A stretch of 64,000 bases of DNA, taken from NCBI RefSeq assembly GCF_020829595.1, contig NZ_JAIVFW010000014.1, positions 62,001 to 126,000 of the forward strand, written 5' to 3'. The number at the start of each line of letters is the position of its first letter. The first letter of the stretch is position 1. A model generated the notes under the pieces. The model ran no database searches. It saw nothing but the letters and a program-made list of their open reading frames with translations, and was not told where the DNA came from. The DNA is from Nostoc sp. CHAB 5844. GTDB taxonomy: Bacteria > Cyanobacteriota > Cyanobacteriia > Cyanobacteriales > Nostocaceae. The position numbers were made by a program, and so were the translations under genes. Positions 16,628 to 26,142 of this stretch are shown here, piece by piece.

Positions 16628-19600
16628 ATGAATTACAAATTATTATTTTTGCCTTTATTGCTGAATTCACTGCTGCTACCAAATGCAGTCAGCGCAACAT
16701 CAAAAACTCAAGACTTGCAGATAGCACAACAAACCCAACCGGACGCAACCCGCGCCGCAGCAGAACAGGCATACAGTGAAGGATTTAAACTATACAAGCA
16801 AGGCACAGCCGAAAGCTTACAACAGGCAATTGCAAAATGGCAAATTGCCTTACCTCTGTGGCAGAAACTAGGCGATAAATCTAACGAAGCTTTAACTCTA
16901 CTTTGGCTTGGCTTTGTCTATAACGCATTAGGAGAAAAGCACAAAGCACTCTCATTTTACAATCAAGCTCTGCCGCTATATCGGGTAGTGAGCGATCGCT
17001 CCGGCGTTGCCACTACTCTCAATAACATTGGTCTAGTCTACTCAGATTTAGGAGAAAAGCACAAAGCACTCTCATTTTACAACCAAGCACTGCCCTTATA
17101 TCGGGCAGTAGGCGATCGCTTTGGGGAAGCCACTGCTGTCAATAACATTGGTCTAGTTTACTCAGATTTAGGAGAAAAGCAAAAAGCACTGTCATTTTAT
17201 AATCAAGCTCTGCTTTTATATCGTGCAGTGGGCAACCGCTCTGGAGAAGCTACTACTCTCAATAACATCGGTGCAATCTACGACGCATTAGGAGAAAAGC
17301 AAAAAGCACTGTCATTTTACAATCAAGCTCTGCCCTTATATCGTACTATGGGCGATCGCTCCGGCGTTGCCAGAACTCTCAATAACATTGGTGGAGTTTA
17401 CTCAGATTTAGGAGAACAGCAGCAAGCACTCTCATTTTACAGCCAAGCTCTGCCCCTCAGACGTGCTGTGGGCGATCGCTCTGGGGAAGCCACTACTCTC
17501 AATAACATTGGTGGAGTTTACTCAGATTTAGGAGAAAAGCAGCAAGCACTCTCATTTTACAACCAAGCTCTGCCCCTATATCGTGCAGTGGGCAATCGCT
17601 CCGGCGTTGCCAGAACTCTTAATAACCTTGGTAGAGTCTACTCAGATTTAGGAGAAAAGCACAAAGCACTCTCATTTTACAGCCAAGCGCTGCCTCTCAG
17701 ACGTGCTGTGGGCGATCGCTCTGGGGAAGCCACTACTCTCAACAACCTTGGTGAAGTCTACTCAGATTTAGGAGAAAAGCACAAAGCACTCTCATTTTAC
17801 AACCAAGCTCTGCCTCTCAGACGTGCTGTGGGCAACCGCGCAGGCGTTGCCACTACTCTCAATAACCTTGGTGGAGTCTACTCAGATTTAGGAGAAAAGC
17901 ACAAAGCACTCTCATTTTACAGCCAAGCTCTGCCTCTCAGACGTGCTGTGGGCGATCGCTCTGGAGAAGCTACTACTCTCAATAACATCGGTGCAATCTA
18001 CGACGCATTAGGAGAAAAGCACAAAGCACTTTCATTTTACAACCAAGCGCTGCCTCTCAGACGTGCTGTGGGCGATCGCTCTGGGGAAGCTGTTACTCTC
18101 TTCAACATCGCTTACTTAGAACGAAACAAAGGCAACTTGCAAACCGCACTCACCCAAATTGAAGCAGCTATCAAAATTGTGGAAGAATTACGCACCAAAA
18201 TCGACAGCCAAGAACTGCGTACTTCCTACTTCGCCACGGTACAAGACTATTACCAATTCTACATCGACTTGCTGATGCAGTTGCACAAAAAAGAACCATC
18301 CAAGGGTTACGCTGCACAAGCACTACACATTAGCGAACGCTCCCGCGCTAGGAGTTTATTAGAACTATTAACCGAAGCCAATGCCAAAATCCGCAAAGGC
18401 GTTGACCCCCAACTACTAGCACAAGAACAAAATCTGCAACAGCAAATTGATGTTAGAGCTAAACTACGTCAAGATTTAATCAACGAATCAGCACCCGCCA
18501 CCGCAGTCCAAAAACTTGAACAAGAAATTGCCAATCTCCTGGGCCAATACCAACAACTGCAAACCAACATTCGGACAACTAGCCCCAAATATGCCGCACT
18601 AAAATATCCTGAGCCTTTAAAATTACCGCAAATTCAGCAGCAACTGAATTCAGATACTGTACTGTTGCAATATTCCTTGGGTCAAGAACACAGTTATCTT
18701 TGGGCTGTGACTCCCAATTCCTTTGATAGTTATGAACTCCCGTCACAAGAACAGATAGAAAAAGCCACCAACGATTTTCGCCAAAGTTTACTAACAGTAT
18801 CAGCCTCTGGTAAACAACAGGCAGCAGCAGCAAAACAACTTAGTCAAATTATCCTGGCTCCAGTTGCAAACAAATTAGGAAACAAACGTTTGGTAATTGT
18901 CGCGGATGGTGCTTTACAAAATATTCCCTTTGCGGCGTTAGCTGACCTAACTACTCAAAAATCTGATCAACCCCTGATAGTCAACCACGAAATCGTTAAT
19001 CTTCCTTCAGCTTCAACTATCGCTATCCTCAGACAAGAAACGCAAAAACGCCCAAAAGCACCAAAAGCTATAGCTATTCTTGCAGATCCCGTATTTAGTG
19101 CTGATGACTCACGGGTGACTGACAAACCACAGCCAATTTCCATCACTCCGGAATTAGACCTCCAGCGTTCTGCACTCTCCCGGTCAGCCCGAAATCTTAA
19201 CCGTGACGGTTGGGATAGATTAAATGGTACTCGTCAAGAAGCTCAAGCAATTCTCAAACTCGGCTCACCAAAAGATAGCTTATTAGCATTTGATTTTGAT
19301 GCTAACTATAACTGGGTAACAAATCCACAACTGAGCCAATACAGTGTGATTCACCTGGCAACTCATGGTTTTGCTGATGATGTTAACCCAGAGTTATCAG
19401 GTATTGTACTTTCATTGGTAGATAAGCAAGGTAAACCACAAAGAGGATATCTGCGGTTAAACGATATCTTCAACCTGGATTTTCCGGTTGATTTAATTGT
19501 GTTGAGTGCTTGTGAAACTGGAGTTGGTAAAAAAATTCAAGGAGAAGGGCTGGTAGGATTGACAAGAGGATTGATGTATGCAGGTTCACCCAGAATTGTG

Positions 19601-19792
19601 GTGTCTTTGTGGAGTGTGGATGACGAGGGAACCAAGGAATTGATGACCCAATTTTATCGCCAAATGTGGCAGGAAGGGAAATCTCCGAGCGCTGCACTTC
19701 GAGCCGCGCAACTGAGTTTATGGCAAAATCCTACTTGGCGTAAACCTTTGTATTGGGCTGCTTTTACTCTCCAAGGTGAGTGGCGTTATTAA
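16628..19792 (+). CDS. TPR-CHAT protein (caspase-like peptidase with KLC-type TPRs)
   Basis: 1054 residues with a signal peptide (cleavage after AVSA, about residue 23). Residues about 95-500 are tandem 40-residue TPRs, ten of which are nearly identical (xATTLNNIGxVYSDLGEKxKA). About 510-690 is helical, and the C-terminal CHAT domain has its predicted dyad His913 (ATHG) and Cys962 (SACETG). CHAT proteins are caspase-relative proteases; activity and substrate are inferred. The export signal is unusual for a protease that would act in the cytosol and suggests a periplasmic role. The DNA of the repeats is a 120-bp tandem array, and seven of ten copies carry HIP1 in the codons for GDRSG. Confidence 0.85.
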   Translation: MNYKLLFLPLLLNSLLLPNAVSATSKTQDLQIAQQTQPDATRAAAEQAYSEGFKLYKQGTAESLQQAIAKWQIALPLWQKLGDKSNEALTLLWLGFVYNALGEKHKALSFYNQALPLYRVVSDRSGVATTLNNIGLVYSDLGEKHKALSFYNQALPLYRAVGDRFGEATAVNNIGLVYSDLGEKQKALSFYNQALLLYRAVGNRSGEATTLNNIGAIYDALGEKQKALSFYNQALPLYRTMGDRSGVARTLNNIGGVYSDLGEQQQALSFYSQALPLRRAVGDRSGEATTLNNIGGVYSDLGEKQQALSFYNQALPLYRAVGNRSGVARTLNNLGRVYSDLGEKHKALSFYSQALPLRRAVGDRSGEATTLNNLGEVYSDLGEKHKALSFYNQALPLRRAVGNRAGVATTLNNLGGVYSDLGEKHKALSFYSQALPLRRAVGDRSGEATTLNNIGAIYDALGEKHKALSFYNQALPLRRAVGDRSGEAVTLFNIAYLERNKGNLQTALTQIEAAIKIVEELRTKIDSQELRTSYFATVQDYYQFYIDLLMQLHKKEPSKGYAAQALHISERSRARSLLELLTEANAKIRKGVDPQLLAQEQNLQQQIDVRAKLRQDLINESAPATAVQKLEQEIANLLGQYQQLQTNIRTTSPKYAALKYPEPLKLPQIQQQLNSDTVLLQYSLGQEHSYLWAVTPNSFDSYELPSQEQIEKATNDFRQSLLTVSASGKQQAAAAKQLSQIILAPVANKLGNKRLVIVADGALQNIPFAALADLTTQKSDQPLIVNHEIVNLPSASTIAILRQETQKRPKAPKAIAILADPVFSADDSRVTDKPQPISITPELDLQRSALSRSARNLNRDGWDRLNGTRQEAQAILKLGSPKDSLLAFDFDANYNWVTNPQLSQYSVIHLATHGFADDVNPELSGIVLSLVDKQGKPQRGYLRLNDIFNLDFPVDLIVLSACETGVGKKIQGEGLVGLTRGLMYAGSPRIVVSLWSVDDEGTKELMTQFYRQMWQEGKSPSAALRAAQLSLWQNPTWRKPLYWAAFTLQGEWRY
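16897..18100 (+). repeat. Ten tandem 120-bp repeats within the TPR-CHAT gene
   Basis: Each unit encodes one 40-residue TPR, and long stretches are identical between units (GGAGAAAAGCACAAAGCACT recurs). Two unit types alternate (PLYRAVG and PLRRAVG; EATTL and VARTL), which points to recent duplication and gene conversion. Confidence 0.85.
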
Positions 19793-19820
19793 TTTGCTCA
19801 GAAGCGATCGCATTGCATCG

Positions 19821-19965
19821 ACCTGCATTATTAATGTATTGCCTTGCATTATTAATGCGTTGCCTTGCATTATTAATGTATTGCCTTGCATTATTAATGT
19901 ATCAACCTGCATTGTTAATGCGTTGCCTTGCATTGTTAATGTATTGCTTTGCACTCTTAATACAT
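19821..19965. repeat. Seven copies of a 21-bp tandem repeat
   Basis: Core GCATTATTAATGTATTGCCTT repeats with starts at 19825, 19846, 19867, 19888, 19909, 19930 and 19951, spacing always exactly 21. Because 21 is a multiple of three, several frames are open through it. On the minus strand it reads as a 7-residue repeat (NTLIMQG) within an ATG-started frame of 103 codons (20029-19718). I treat it as a repeat, not a gene, although expression of that frame cannot be excluded. Confidence 0.75.
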
Positions 19966-20064
19966 CACCAATCTCAGTGTTGGGTTTGGCGATCGCTCCA
20001 CCCAACCTACGCCTCAGCAATGTTTTCATGTCACCATGTACTATTGACCATTGACTATTGACTT

Positions 20065-20901
20065 ATGACAAATCAAACTCCGATTCCGGTGATTATTAAC
20101 GGTGCCGCTGGCAAAATGGGTCGTGAAGTAGTGAAAGCCATAGCACAAGCACCTGATTTAACTCTTATGGGTGCAATTGACCGCAACCTTGAACATCAAG
20201 GTAAGGATGCTGGGGAACTAGCAGGTTTAAGTGAACCTTTGGAAGTGCCGATCACTGACCAATTGGAACCAATGTTAGGGTACGTGGCTGGTGAAAGACA
20301 ACTACCGCCTGGGGTATTAGTAGACTTTACCCATCCTGATGCAGTATATGAAAACGTACGGAGTGCGATCGCCTACGGTATTCGTCCGGTTGTTGGCACT
20401 ACAGGCTTAAGTCCCGAACAAATTCAAGATTTGGCAGACTTTGCCGAAAAAGCCAGCACTGGTTGCTTAATTATTCCTAATTTCTCGATTGGGATGGTAT
20501 TGTTACAGCAAGCCGCAGTCACCGCATCGCAATACTTTGACCATGTAGAAATTATCGAACTGCATCACAATCAAAAAGCTGATGCGCCCAGCGGTACGGC
20601 AATTCAAACCGCGCAGTTACTAGCAGAAATGGGTAAAACTTTTAACCCAGCAGTTGTACATGAAACCGAGAAAATACCAGGAGCTAGAGGTAGCCTAGCC
20701 GATGAAGGCATTAGAATTCATAGTGTACGTTTGCCAGGATTGATAGCGCATCAAGAAGTGATTTTTGGTGCGGCTGGTCAAATTTATACATTACGACATG
20801 ATACAAGCGATCGGGCCTGCTATATGCCTGGCGTACTACTAGCAATTCGCAAAGTCGTACAGTTAAAGTCGTTAGTGTATGGTTTAGAAAAGATACTCTA
20901 A
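20065..20901 (+). CDS. dapB: 4-hydroxy-tetrahydrodipicolinate reductase
   Basis: 278 residues, normal length for DapB, the NAD(P)H-dependent step of the lysine/diaminopimelate pathway. The nucleotide-binding start is [13 protein letters not shown]. The active-site motif is [15 protein letters not shown], with catalytic His and Lys. VGTTGL and the C-terminal dimerisation segment are in place. The start ATG is fixed by the family N-terminus. Cytosolic. Confidence 0.95.
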   Translation: MTNQTPIPVIINGAAGKMGREVVKAIAQAPDLTLMGAIDRNLEHQGKDAGELAGLSEPLEVPITDQLEPMLGYVAGERQLPPGVLVDFTHPDAVYENVRSAIAYGIRPVVGTTGLSPEQIQDLADFAEKASTGCLIIPNFSIGMVLLQQAAVTASQYFDHVEIIELHHNQKADAPSGTAIQTAQLLAEMGKTFNPAVVHETEKIPGARGSLADEGIRIHSVRLPGLIAHQEVIFGAAGQIYTLRHDTSDRACYMPGVLLAIRKVVQLKSLVYGLEKIL

Positions 20902-20927
20902 ACATTAGCACTTAACACCCAGCACCC

Positions 20928-21614
20928 ATGCTTGTCCCACTGACTCGCCAGAAATTTGAACAAGTCATCCCCCTCATTGCTACTGGTCAGCAGTACAAGT
21001 ACTACTGGGGGAAATTTTCTAATTTTTTACAGCGGCTACTGGTTTCTGTAGTTTCTGTAGTTGTGATTTTACTAGTGAAAGCCCTGTTTGGTCTGGAGTT
21101 TGGCCCCATCCTATTTTTTCTTGGTGTAATTGGGGCGCTGTTTTGGCTGTGGTTTCCTGTGTTTCAGGCCAGTGTCCGGAATGCAAAATGCCGCCGTTAT
21201 AAGTACAGCGGCTTTTTCCGGGGTCGAATTTTAGATTGGTGGATTACAGACCAATTGATTGGTAAACAAGAAACTGTTAACAGCAAAGGGGAATTGGTAA
21301 TTGTTGAAAATCGTGAAAAACGGATAAATTTAGAAGTTGGTGATGACACTGGATTTAGTTTAGAGTTAGACGCACCATTACGTCCTTTTCATAAAGCGAT
21401 CGCTCGTGGTCAAATAGCTGAAATGATCGTGATGTCAAATCGCCCAGATTTAAGCACCATCGAAGATTTTAGCGATGTTTACATTCCCAGCCGTGACCTG
21501 TGGGTAAACGATTATCCCTATCTCCGCAGAGACTTCTTTGCTGAAGTCAGCTACCGCCTACGCAAAGACCAACAAGACAGACCACACCGCCGTCGCCGGA
21601 AATATGAGGAATAG
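20928..21614 (+). CDS. Conserved cyanobacterial membrane protein
   Basis: 228 residues. Two membrane helices lie at about 38-58 (LLVSVVSVVVILLVKALFGL) and 62-82. A large soluble domain follows, with CRRYKYSGFFRGRILDWWITD and a beta-rich C-terminal half ending in a basic RRRRKYEE tail. I do not recognise a named family. Similar cyanobacterial proteins are sometimes annotated as a phosphate ABC transporter permease, which the two-helix topology does not support. It starts 26 bases after dapB and may be in its operon. Confidence 0.65.
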   Translation: MLVPLTRQKFEQVIPLIATGQQYKYYWGKFSNFLQRLLVSVVSVVVILLVKALFGLEFGPILFFLGVIGALFWLWFPVFQASVRNAKCRRYKYSGFFRGRILDWWITDQLIGKQETVNSKGELVIVENREKRINLEVGDDTGFSLELDAPLRPFHKAIARGQIAEMIVMSNRPDLSTIEDFSDVYIPSRDLWVNDYPYLRRDFFAEVSYRLRKDQQDRPHRRRRKYEE

Positions 21615-21797
21615 AGTGAAGTAAGCTAATAATCACAAAAGTTTGCTTGTTGAGACCGCAAGGGGAGCCAGCGCGCCCCTTGCGGGTTTCCCGACAGCCG
21701 TGCGACTGGCGTGGCTCTTGAGCAGAGGGGAGGGGTTTTTGGGTTCTCTGCATAGATTCGGGAATTATAACTAATTACCCGGACATGATATGACTCT

Positions 21798-21963
21798 TCT
21801 AGTGCATCTGACTTTTCACGGGATCTGGAAAACCTCTCTCTAAATCTCTCTCCTTGTAGGAGAGAGACTTTGAATCTTCCCCCTTCCCGCGTCGGGAAGG
21901 GGGCTAGGGGGTTAGGTTTTTCGTCGGCTTTTCCACATGACGTGAAAAGTCAGTCTAGTGCAT
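21798..21963 (+). mobile_element. MITE family A, copy 1 (146 bp) with 10-bp target duplication
   Basis: The element proper is 21808-21953: it opens with CTGACTTTTCACG and closes with CGTGAAAAGTCAG, a perfect 13-bp terminal inverted repeat that continues imperfectly to about 27 bp. Direct flanks TCTAGTGCAT at 21798-21807 and 21954-21963 are identical. The interior holds a CCCTTCCCGCGTCGGGAAGGG hairpin and no coding frame. An almost identical copy is at 35622-35766 in the opposite orientation. A 9-10 bp duplication suits a DDE transposase acting in trans; the family is not identifiable here. Confidence 0.88.
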
Positions 21964-22025
21964 CCGGTGCGGACAAGATAAGATGTCCACACCACAGAAG
22001 TTATATTGATGTGCTGAAATGTTTG

Positions 22026-23717
22026 CTAACTATCAAACAAGTCTAAATCAGTCACCGCACCAAGACTACTAGAAGACACCAACTTGGCATATTTCGCCAA
22101 TACGCCTTTAGTGTAACGGGGTGGACGGGGTTGCCAATTGGCACGCCGACGGGTTAATTCTTCCTCAGAAACATTCAACTGTAACAGACGAGATGGCGCA
22201 TCAATGGTGATACTATCACCTTCTTCTATTAGGGCGATCGCTCCCCCAACAGCTGCTTCTGGTGCAACGTGACCAACTACCATCCCGTAAGTACCGCCAG
22301 AGAAACGTCCATCGGTAATTAATCCCACAGAATCACCTAAACCTGCACCAATAATTGCGGAGGTGGGAGCAAGCATTTCTCGCATTCCAGGGCCACCTTT
22401 GGGGCCTTCGTAACGAATGACGAGGACATCACCTGCTTGAATTTTGCCAGCCAGAATTGCATCTAAACAAGCTTCTTCTGATTCATATACTCTTGCGGGG
22501 CCTGTAATTTTTGGTTTTTTCACCCCGGTAATTTTGGCAACCGCACCTTCTGTAGCTAGATTACCTTTGAGAATTGCCAAGTGACCTTGAGCATACATCG
22601 GCTTATGCCACGGACGAATCACATCTTGGTCAGATCTGGGTTCATTCGGCACATCGGTAAGAACTTCGGCAACCGTTTGACCAGTGATCGTAATACAGTC
22701 GCCATGCAGTAAATCATGCACCAACAACATCTTCATGACTTGAGGAATGCCCCCAGCTTTGTGCAGATCTGTTGCTACGTATCTACCGCTAGGTTTTAAA
22801 TCGCACAATACTGGAATACGTCCACGGATAGTTTCAAAGTCGTCGATTGTCAATTCCACACCAGCCGCACGCGCGATCGCCAGAAAATGTAATACAGCAT
22901 TCGTGGAACCACCGACTGCCATAATCACAGAAATAGCATTTTCTATAGATTTGCGGGTGATAATTTGTCGCGGTAATAATTGCTTACGAATGGCTTGTAC
23001 TAAAACAAAGGCTGATTTTTCTGTACTGTCGGCTTTTTCTGCATCTTCAGCTGCCATTGTGGAAGAATAAGGTAAACTCATCCCCATCGCTTCAAAAGCT
23101 GAGGACATGGTGTTAGCTGTAAACATCCCGCCACACGAACCCGCACCAGGACAAGCATTTTGTTCAACTGCTGCTAATTCATTCTCGTCAATTTTGCCAG
23201 CACTGTATTGACCGACTGCTTCAAAGGAACTGACGACAGTTAAATCACGGCCGTTGTGGTGTCCGGGTTTGATTGTACCACCATACACAAAAATAGCAGG
23301 AATGTTCATGCGGGCGATCGCCAGCATTGCCCCTGGCATATTTTTATCACAACCACCAATCGCCAACACGCCATCCATGCTTTGCCCTGTACAGGCGGTT
23401 TCAATCGAGTCGGCAATTACTTCTCGTGACACCAGGGAATATTTCATCCCTTCAGTTCCCATCGAAATTCCGTCACTAATCGTAATTGTACCGAATATTT
23501 GCGGCATCGCTCCGGCACTTTTGATACTAGCTTCTGCCCTTTGTGCCAGTTGATTTATCCCCATGTTACAAGGAGTAATGGTGCTGTAGCCATTGGCAAC
23601 ACCGACAATAGCCTTGTTAAAATCTGCATCTTGAAAACCAACTGCCCGCAGCATAGCTCGATTCGGCGATCGCTGCACACCTTGTGTTACAACTCGGCTT
23701 CTCAAATTATCCGACAT
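22026..23717 (-). CDS. ilvD: Dihydroxy-acid dehydratase
   Basis: 563 residues, the expected length. It carries out the fourth step of valine and isoleucine synthesis and uses an Fe-S cluster; cluster cysteines lie in [14 protein letters not shown] and [16 protein letters not shown]. Other family marks are [16 protein letters not shown] and [15 protein letters not shown]. Start MSDNLRSR is family-typical. Cytosolic; monocistronic here. Confidence 0.96.
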   Translation of the reverse strand: MSDNLRSRVVTQGVQRSPNRAMLRAVGFQDADFNKAIVGVANGYSTITPCNMGINQLAQRAEASIKSAGAMPQIFGTITISDGISMGTEGMKYSLVSREVIADSIETACTGQSMDGVLAIGGCDKNMPGAMLAIARMNIPAIFVYGGTIKPGHHNGRDLTVVSSFEAVGQYSAGKIDENELAAVEQNACPGAGSCGGMFTANTMSSAFEAMGMSLPYSSTMAAEDAEKADSTEKSAFVLVQAIRKQLLPRQIITRKSIENAISVIMAVGGSTNAVLHFLAIARAAGVELTIDDFETIRGRIPVLCDLKPSGRYVATDLHKAGGIPQVMKMLLVHDLLHGDCITITGQTVAEVLTDVPNEPRSDQDVIRPWHKPMYAQGHLAILKGNLATEGAVAKITGVKKPKITGPARVYESEEACLDAILAGKIQAGDVLVIRYEGPKGGPGMREMLAPTSAIIGAGLGDSVGLITDGRFSGGTYGMVVGHVAPEAAVGGAIALIEEGDSITIDAPSRLLQLNVSEEELTRRRANWQPRPPRYTKGVLAKYAKLVSSSSLGAVTDLDLFDS

Positions 23718-23810
23718 CTTTCTTCCTCTGGCTTTATCGCTTGTATTGCGATCGTATTATCTAATTTTCTCATGCCTACGCAGCACACAAGCGCATCTAA
23801 TCTGTTAAGA

Positions 23811-23927
23811 CTTACGCACATAGGCGAGTTGTGGAGATTGGATGCCAGGGTTTTGCTCACTTACACCCTCACACCCTTTCACCCATCTTTAACAGACAAC
23901 CTTTGTGCGTCAGTCCTAACCCTTATA
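23811..23927. mobile_element. Small inverted-repeat element with GACTTACGCACA ends
   Basis: GACTTACGCACA near 23811 and TGTGCGTCAGTCC near 23915-23927 are inverted copies with one mismatch. The interior (GGGTTTTGCTCACTTACAC followed by CCCTCACACCC) is shared with 26060-26100. Half-sites GGACTTACGCA also occur at 58861 and inverted near 26036. Non-coding, MITE-like. Confidence 0.45.
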
Positions 23928-24084
23928 CCCTTAATTTTTCGTTGCTGATATTATTTCACCAAATAAATGATACAAATAATTTCTCCTCTGCCCCTCTGCT
24001 CCCCTGCTCCTCTGCCTGCCTAAATGTATCAATTTTCAAGTGAAATGGTATGAGTTTTAGTCCCAAGTGTTTTGTCAGGGTTTT

Positions 24085-24180
24085 ATTACCAAAAATATTG
24101 GTAATAATTACCAACCCTGGTAGGATTACGCATAGCTACATTACCAAATTGGTTGGTATTAATCCATCAGGGTTGGTAAT
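24085..24180. promoter_or_regulatory. Cluster of ATTACC/GGTAAT inverted repeats upstream of modA
   Basis: Three nested pairs occur in 96 bases: ATTACC-N9-GGTAAT at 24085-24105; ATTACCAACCCTGG at 24107-24120 with CAGGGTTGGTAAT at 24168-24180; and ATTACCAAATTGGTTGGTATT at 24140-24160. They end 40 bases before the modA start. They could be operators for a dimeric repressor or one folded RNA leader; the sequence alone does not decide. Confidence 0.4.
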
Positions 24181-24220
24181 ATTACGCCTGCGTCAACCTT
24201 ACTCAAACAACTGATTCAGT

Positions 24221-25135
24221 ATGTTTTTGACTCGAAGAAGAAATTTTATCACATGGATAGCTGCGGCAATTATCAGCTTGGGGTTGGTAATTGGCTTACC
24301 ACTTCTCAATTCAACAATCAAACCAGCGCAGGCGGCAGTTACTCTGCGAGTCTTTGCCGCTGTTAGCTTAACAGAAGTGATACCAGAAATTGAGAGTGAC
24401 TTCATTGCAGCTAACCCTAGCTTAGGGGCCAGCTTTGTCAATACTTTTGATTCTTCTGGTGCGTTGCTCAATCAAATCAACCAGCCAGCAAACCAGTCAG
24501 CAGGTATCCCAGATATTTTTATATCAGCTGCTACAACTCAAATGACTAGCTTGCAAAATGCCGGACAATTGGCTTCAGGTTGGCCAAGGACAATTGCAAC
24601 CAACCGTCTAGTCTTGATTAGACCGACTACGCCGACTTCTCCGGCTCCGAATCCAACTATCGCTGGTGTTAACAGATTGACAAACTGTAGCACATGTAGC
24701 CCCCCTAGAAGTGGCATTAGAGGCATTGTTATCGGCGACCCCGCAACCGTCCCCGCCGGAGACTATGCTCGACAAACTCTCCAAAGCACCCTCAGTGGTT
24801 GTGGTGCAGGTAGCTACAACACACTCCTAAATAGCACGACTGCCAACAGGCTAGTATTTGCTAGTAATGTCCGTAACGTCTTAGCCGCAGTTCAAAATAG
24901 AGTGCTTGGCACTAACACAATTGATGCAGGCTTTGTTTACACAACTGACCAAAGAATTTCTAACAGTACTACCCTCGTAACAACTGTGCCACAAAACTGC
25001 CACAGCGCAATTGTATATCCGGCGGCTGTACTCAACAGAACTAACAATCTATCAGCAGCAACTAGTTTTGCCAACTACTTATCAAGTTCTACAGCCAGAG
25101 GTAGGTTTACTGCTCGTGGATTTGGTGTTCCCTAA
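24221..25135 (+). CDS. ModA-like molybdate ABC transporter substrate-binding protein
   Basis: 304 residues with a signal peptide (basic start LTRRR, hydrophobic helix to about residue 35, ending QAA). The mature protein opens LRVFAAVSLTEVIPEIESDF and carries VPAGDYARQTL and a GFVYTTD-type closing strand, the pattern of periplasmic molybdate/tungstate-binding proteins. A Cys pair (NCSTCSPP, about 165) is unusual for ModA. No modB or modC gene is adjacent, so the permease must be elsewhere. The upstream inverted repeats may control it, plausibly in response to metal or oxyanion. Confidence 0.78.
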   Translation: MFLTRRRNFITWIAAAIISLGLVIGLPLLNSTIKPAQAAVTLRVFAAVSLTEVIPEIESDFIAANPSLGASFVNTFDSSGALLNQINQPANQSAGIPDIFISAATTQMTSLQNAGQLASGWPRTIATNRLVLIRPTTPTSPAPNPTIAGVNRLTNCSTCSPPRSGIRGIVIGDPATVPAGDYARQTLQSTLSGCGAGSYNTLLNSTTANRLVFASNVRNVLAAVQNRVLGTNTIDAGFVYTTDQRISNSTTLVTTVPQNCHSAIVYPAAVLNRTNNLSAATSFANYLSSSTARGRFTARGFGVP

Positions 25136-25210
25136 CCTCAGAATATCTGCGATCGCTTGTTTTATAAATCTTGATTCTTGTAACTTTTGAACTAATTGGA
25201 GTTAAATTTA

Positions 25211-25906
25211 ATGAAATTAGGACTTGTTGTTGTTGGTATGACTAGTGCCATTGCTATGACTGGTGCTTATATTCCCCAGGCGCAAGCGGCAAAGGTAAAT
25301 CTAGTGCGGAATGGAAATTTTGAAGCAGATCCACTTGTAAATCCTGATTATGACCCCACTCTACCTAATCCTTTTATTACCGGCTGGAATAATAACAGTC
25401 TGATTGGTGAAGATATTTATGCTAATCGCCTGTCAAATTATGCCAACCCAGCGACCAATGGTACACGCAGCCTCGAACTTGGCTACACTCCGCCGGGAAC
25501 ATTAGCTTACCTTTCCCAAACTCTAGCTACAAAGAAGAATAGGGAGTATCAACTCAGCTTTTACCTAGCTTCTGTAGAAGAAGCACCCCGTCTCGATAAC
25601 ATATTTCAAGTATTTGTCGGTGGACAAAAGCAGTTAGAACTAACAAACCTCACCTTAAATCCTGATCCCCTACTGAATTTCCAAAAATACACCGTTAATT
25701 TTGTTGCTACATCGAGAGTTACAGATTTAACGTTTGCCAGTCGTACTGGATATGACTGGTTAAACTTAGATGATGTCAGTGTCTATCGTGTAAGAGATAG
25801 GGATTCCCAAGGTGAGCCTGTACCTGAACCAACAGCTATCGGCGGTATCGTAGTTGCTGGGTTGCTAGGCAGATGGCTGAAGCGCAAGAAAGCCGCAAGT
25901 TGTTAG
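25211..25906 (+). CDS. PEP-CTERM protein with carbohydrate-binding-like domain
   Basis: The open frame extends to TTG at 25196, but ATG at 25211 follows GGAG at 25198-25201 and begins the signal peptide (KLGLVVVGMTSAIAMTGAY...AQA), so it is preferred. The body starts VNLVRNGNFEADP, the opening of DUF642/galactose-binding-like folds that recognise cell-wall sugars. It ends with VPEPTAIGGIVVAGLLGRWLKRKK, the exosortase signal. Likely a surface protein. It lies 75 bases after modA and may share its transcript. Confidence 0.82.
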   Translation: MKLGLVVVGMTSAIAMTGAYIPQAQAAKVNLVRNGNFEADPLVNPDYDPTLPNPFITGWNNNSLIGEDIYANRLSNYANPATNGTRSLELGYTPPGTLAYLSQTLATKKNREYQLSFYLASVEEAPRLDNIFQVFVGGQKQLELTNLTLNPDPLLNFQKYTVNFVATSRVTDLTFASRTGYDWLNLDDVSVYRVRDRDSQGEPVPEPTAIGGIVVAGLLGRWLKRKKAASC

Positions 25907-26142
25907 TTTTAAGCCAAATTATCGAAAGAATCTTGGCCCATTAGTGAACTCGGAGGGGGGTTCCTCCCTTTGAGCAAACTTCGGTAGGCGCAGAGAACAC
26001 GGAGGAATGAGAGTTTCAGATAGTAGTTGCGTAAGTCCTAGAGGTATAAAGTATGGTGTGTAAGGGTTTTGCTCACTTACACACCCTTACCCCCTTGCAT
26101 CCAATATGAACAAATAAACTTTTTGCGTAAATCCTCATGGTG

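Noticed and set aside
16897-18100. CRISPR array
   Set aside because: The 120-bp units are contiguous coding repeats without unique spacers; the 21-bp array at 19821 also has no spacers.
19776-20061. Overlapping plus-strand frames of 92-93 codons over the 21-bp repeat
   Set aside because: They exist only because a 21-base period keeps frames open, and their composition simply mirrors the repeat.
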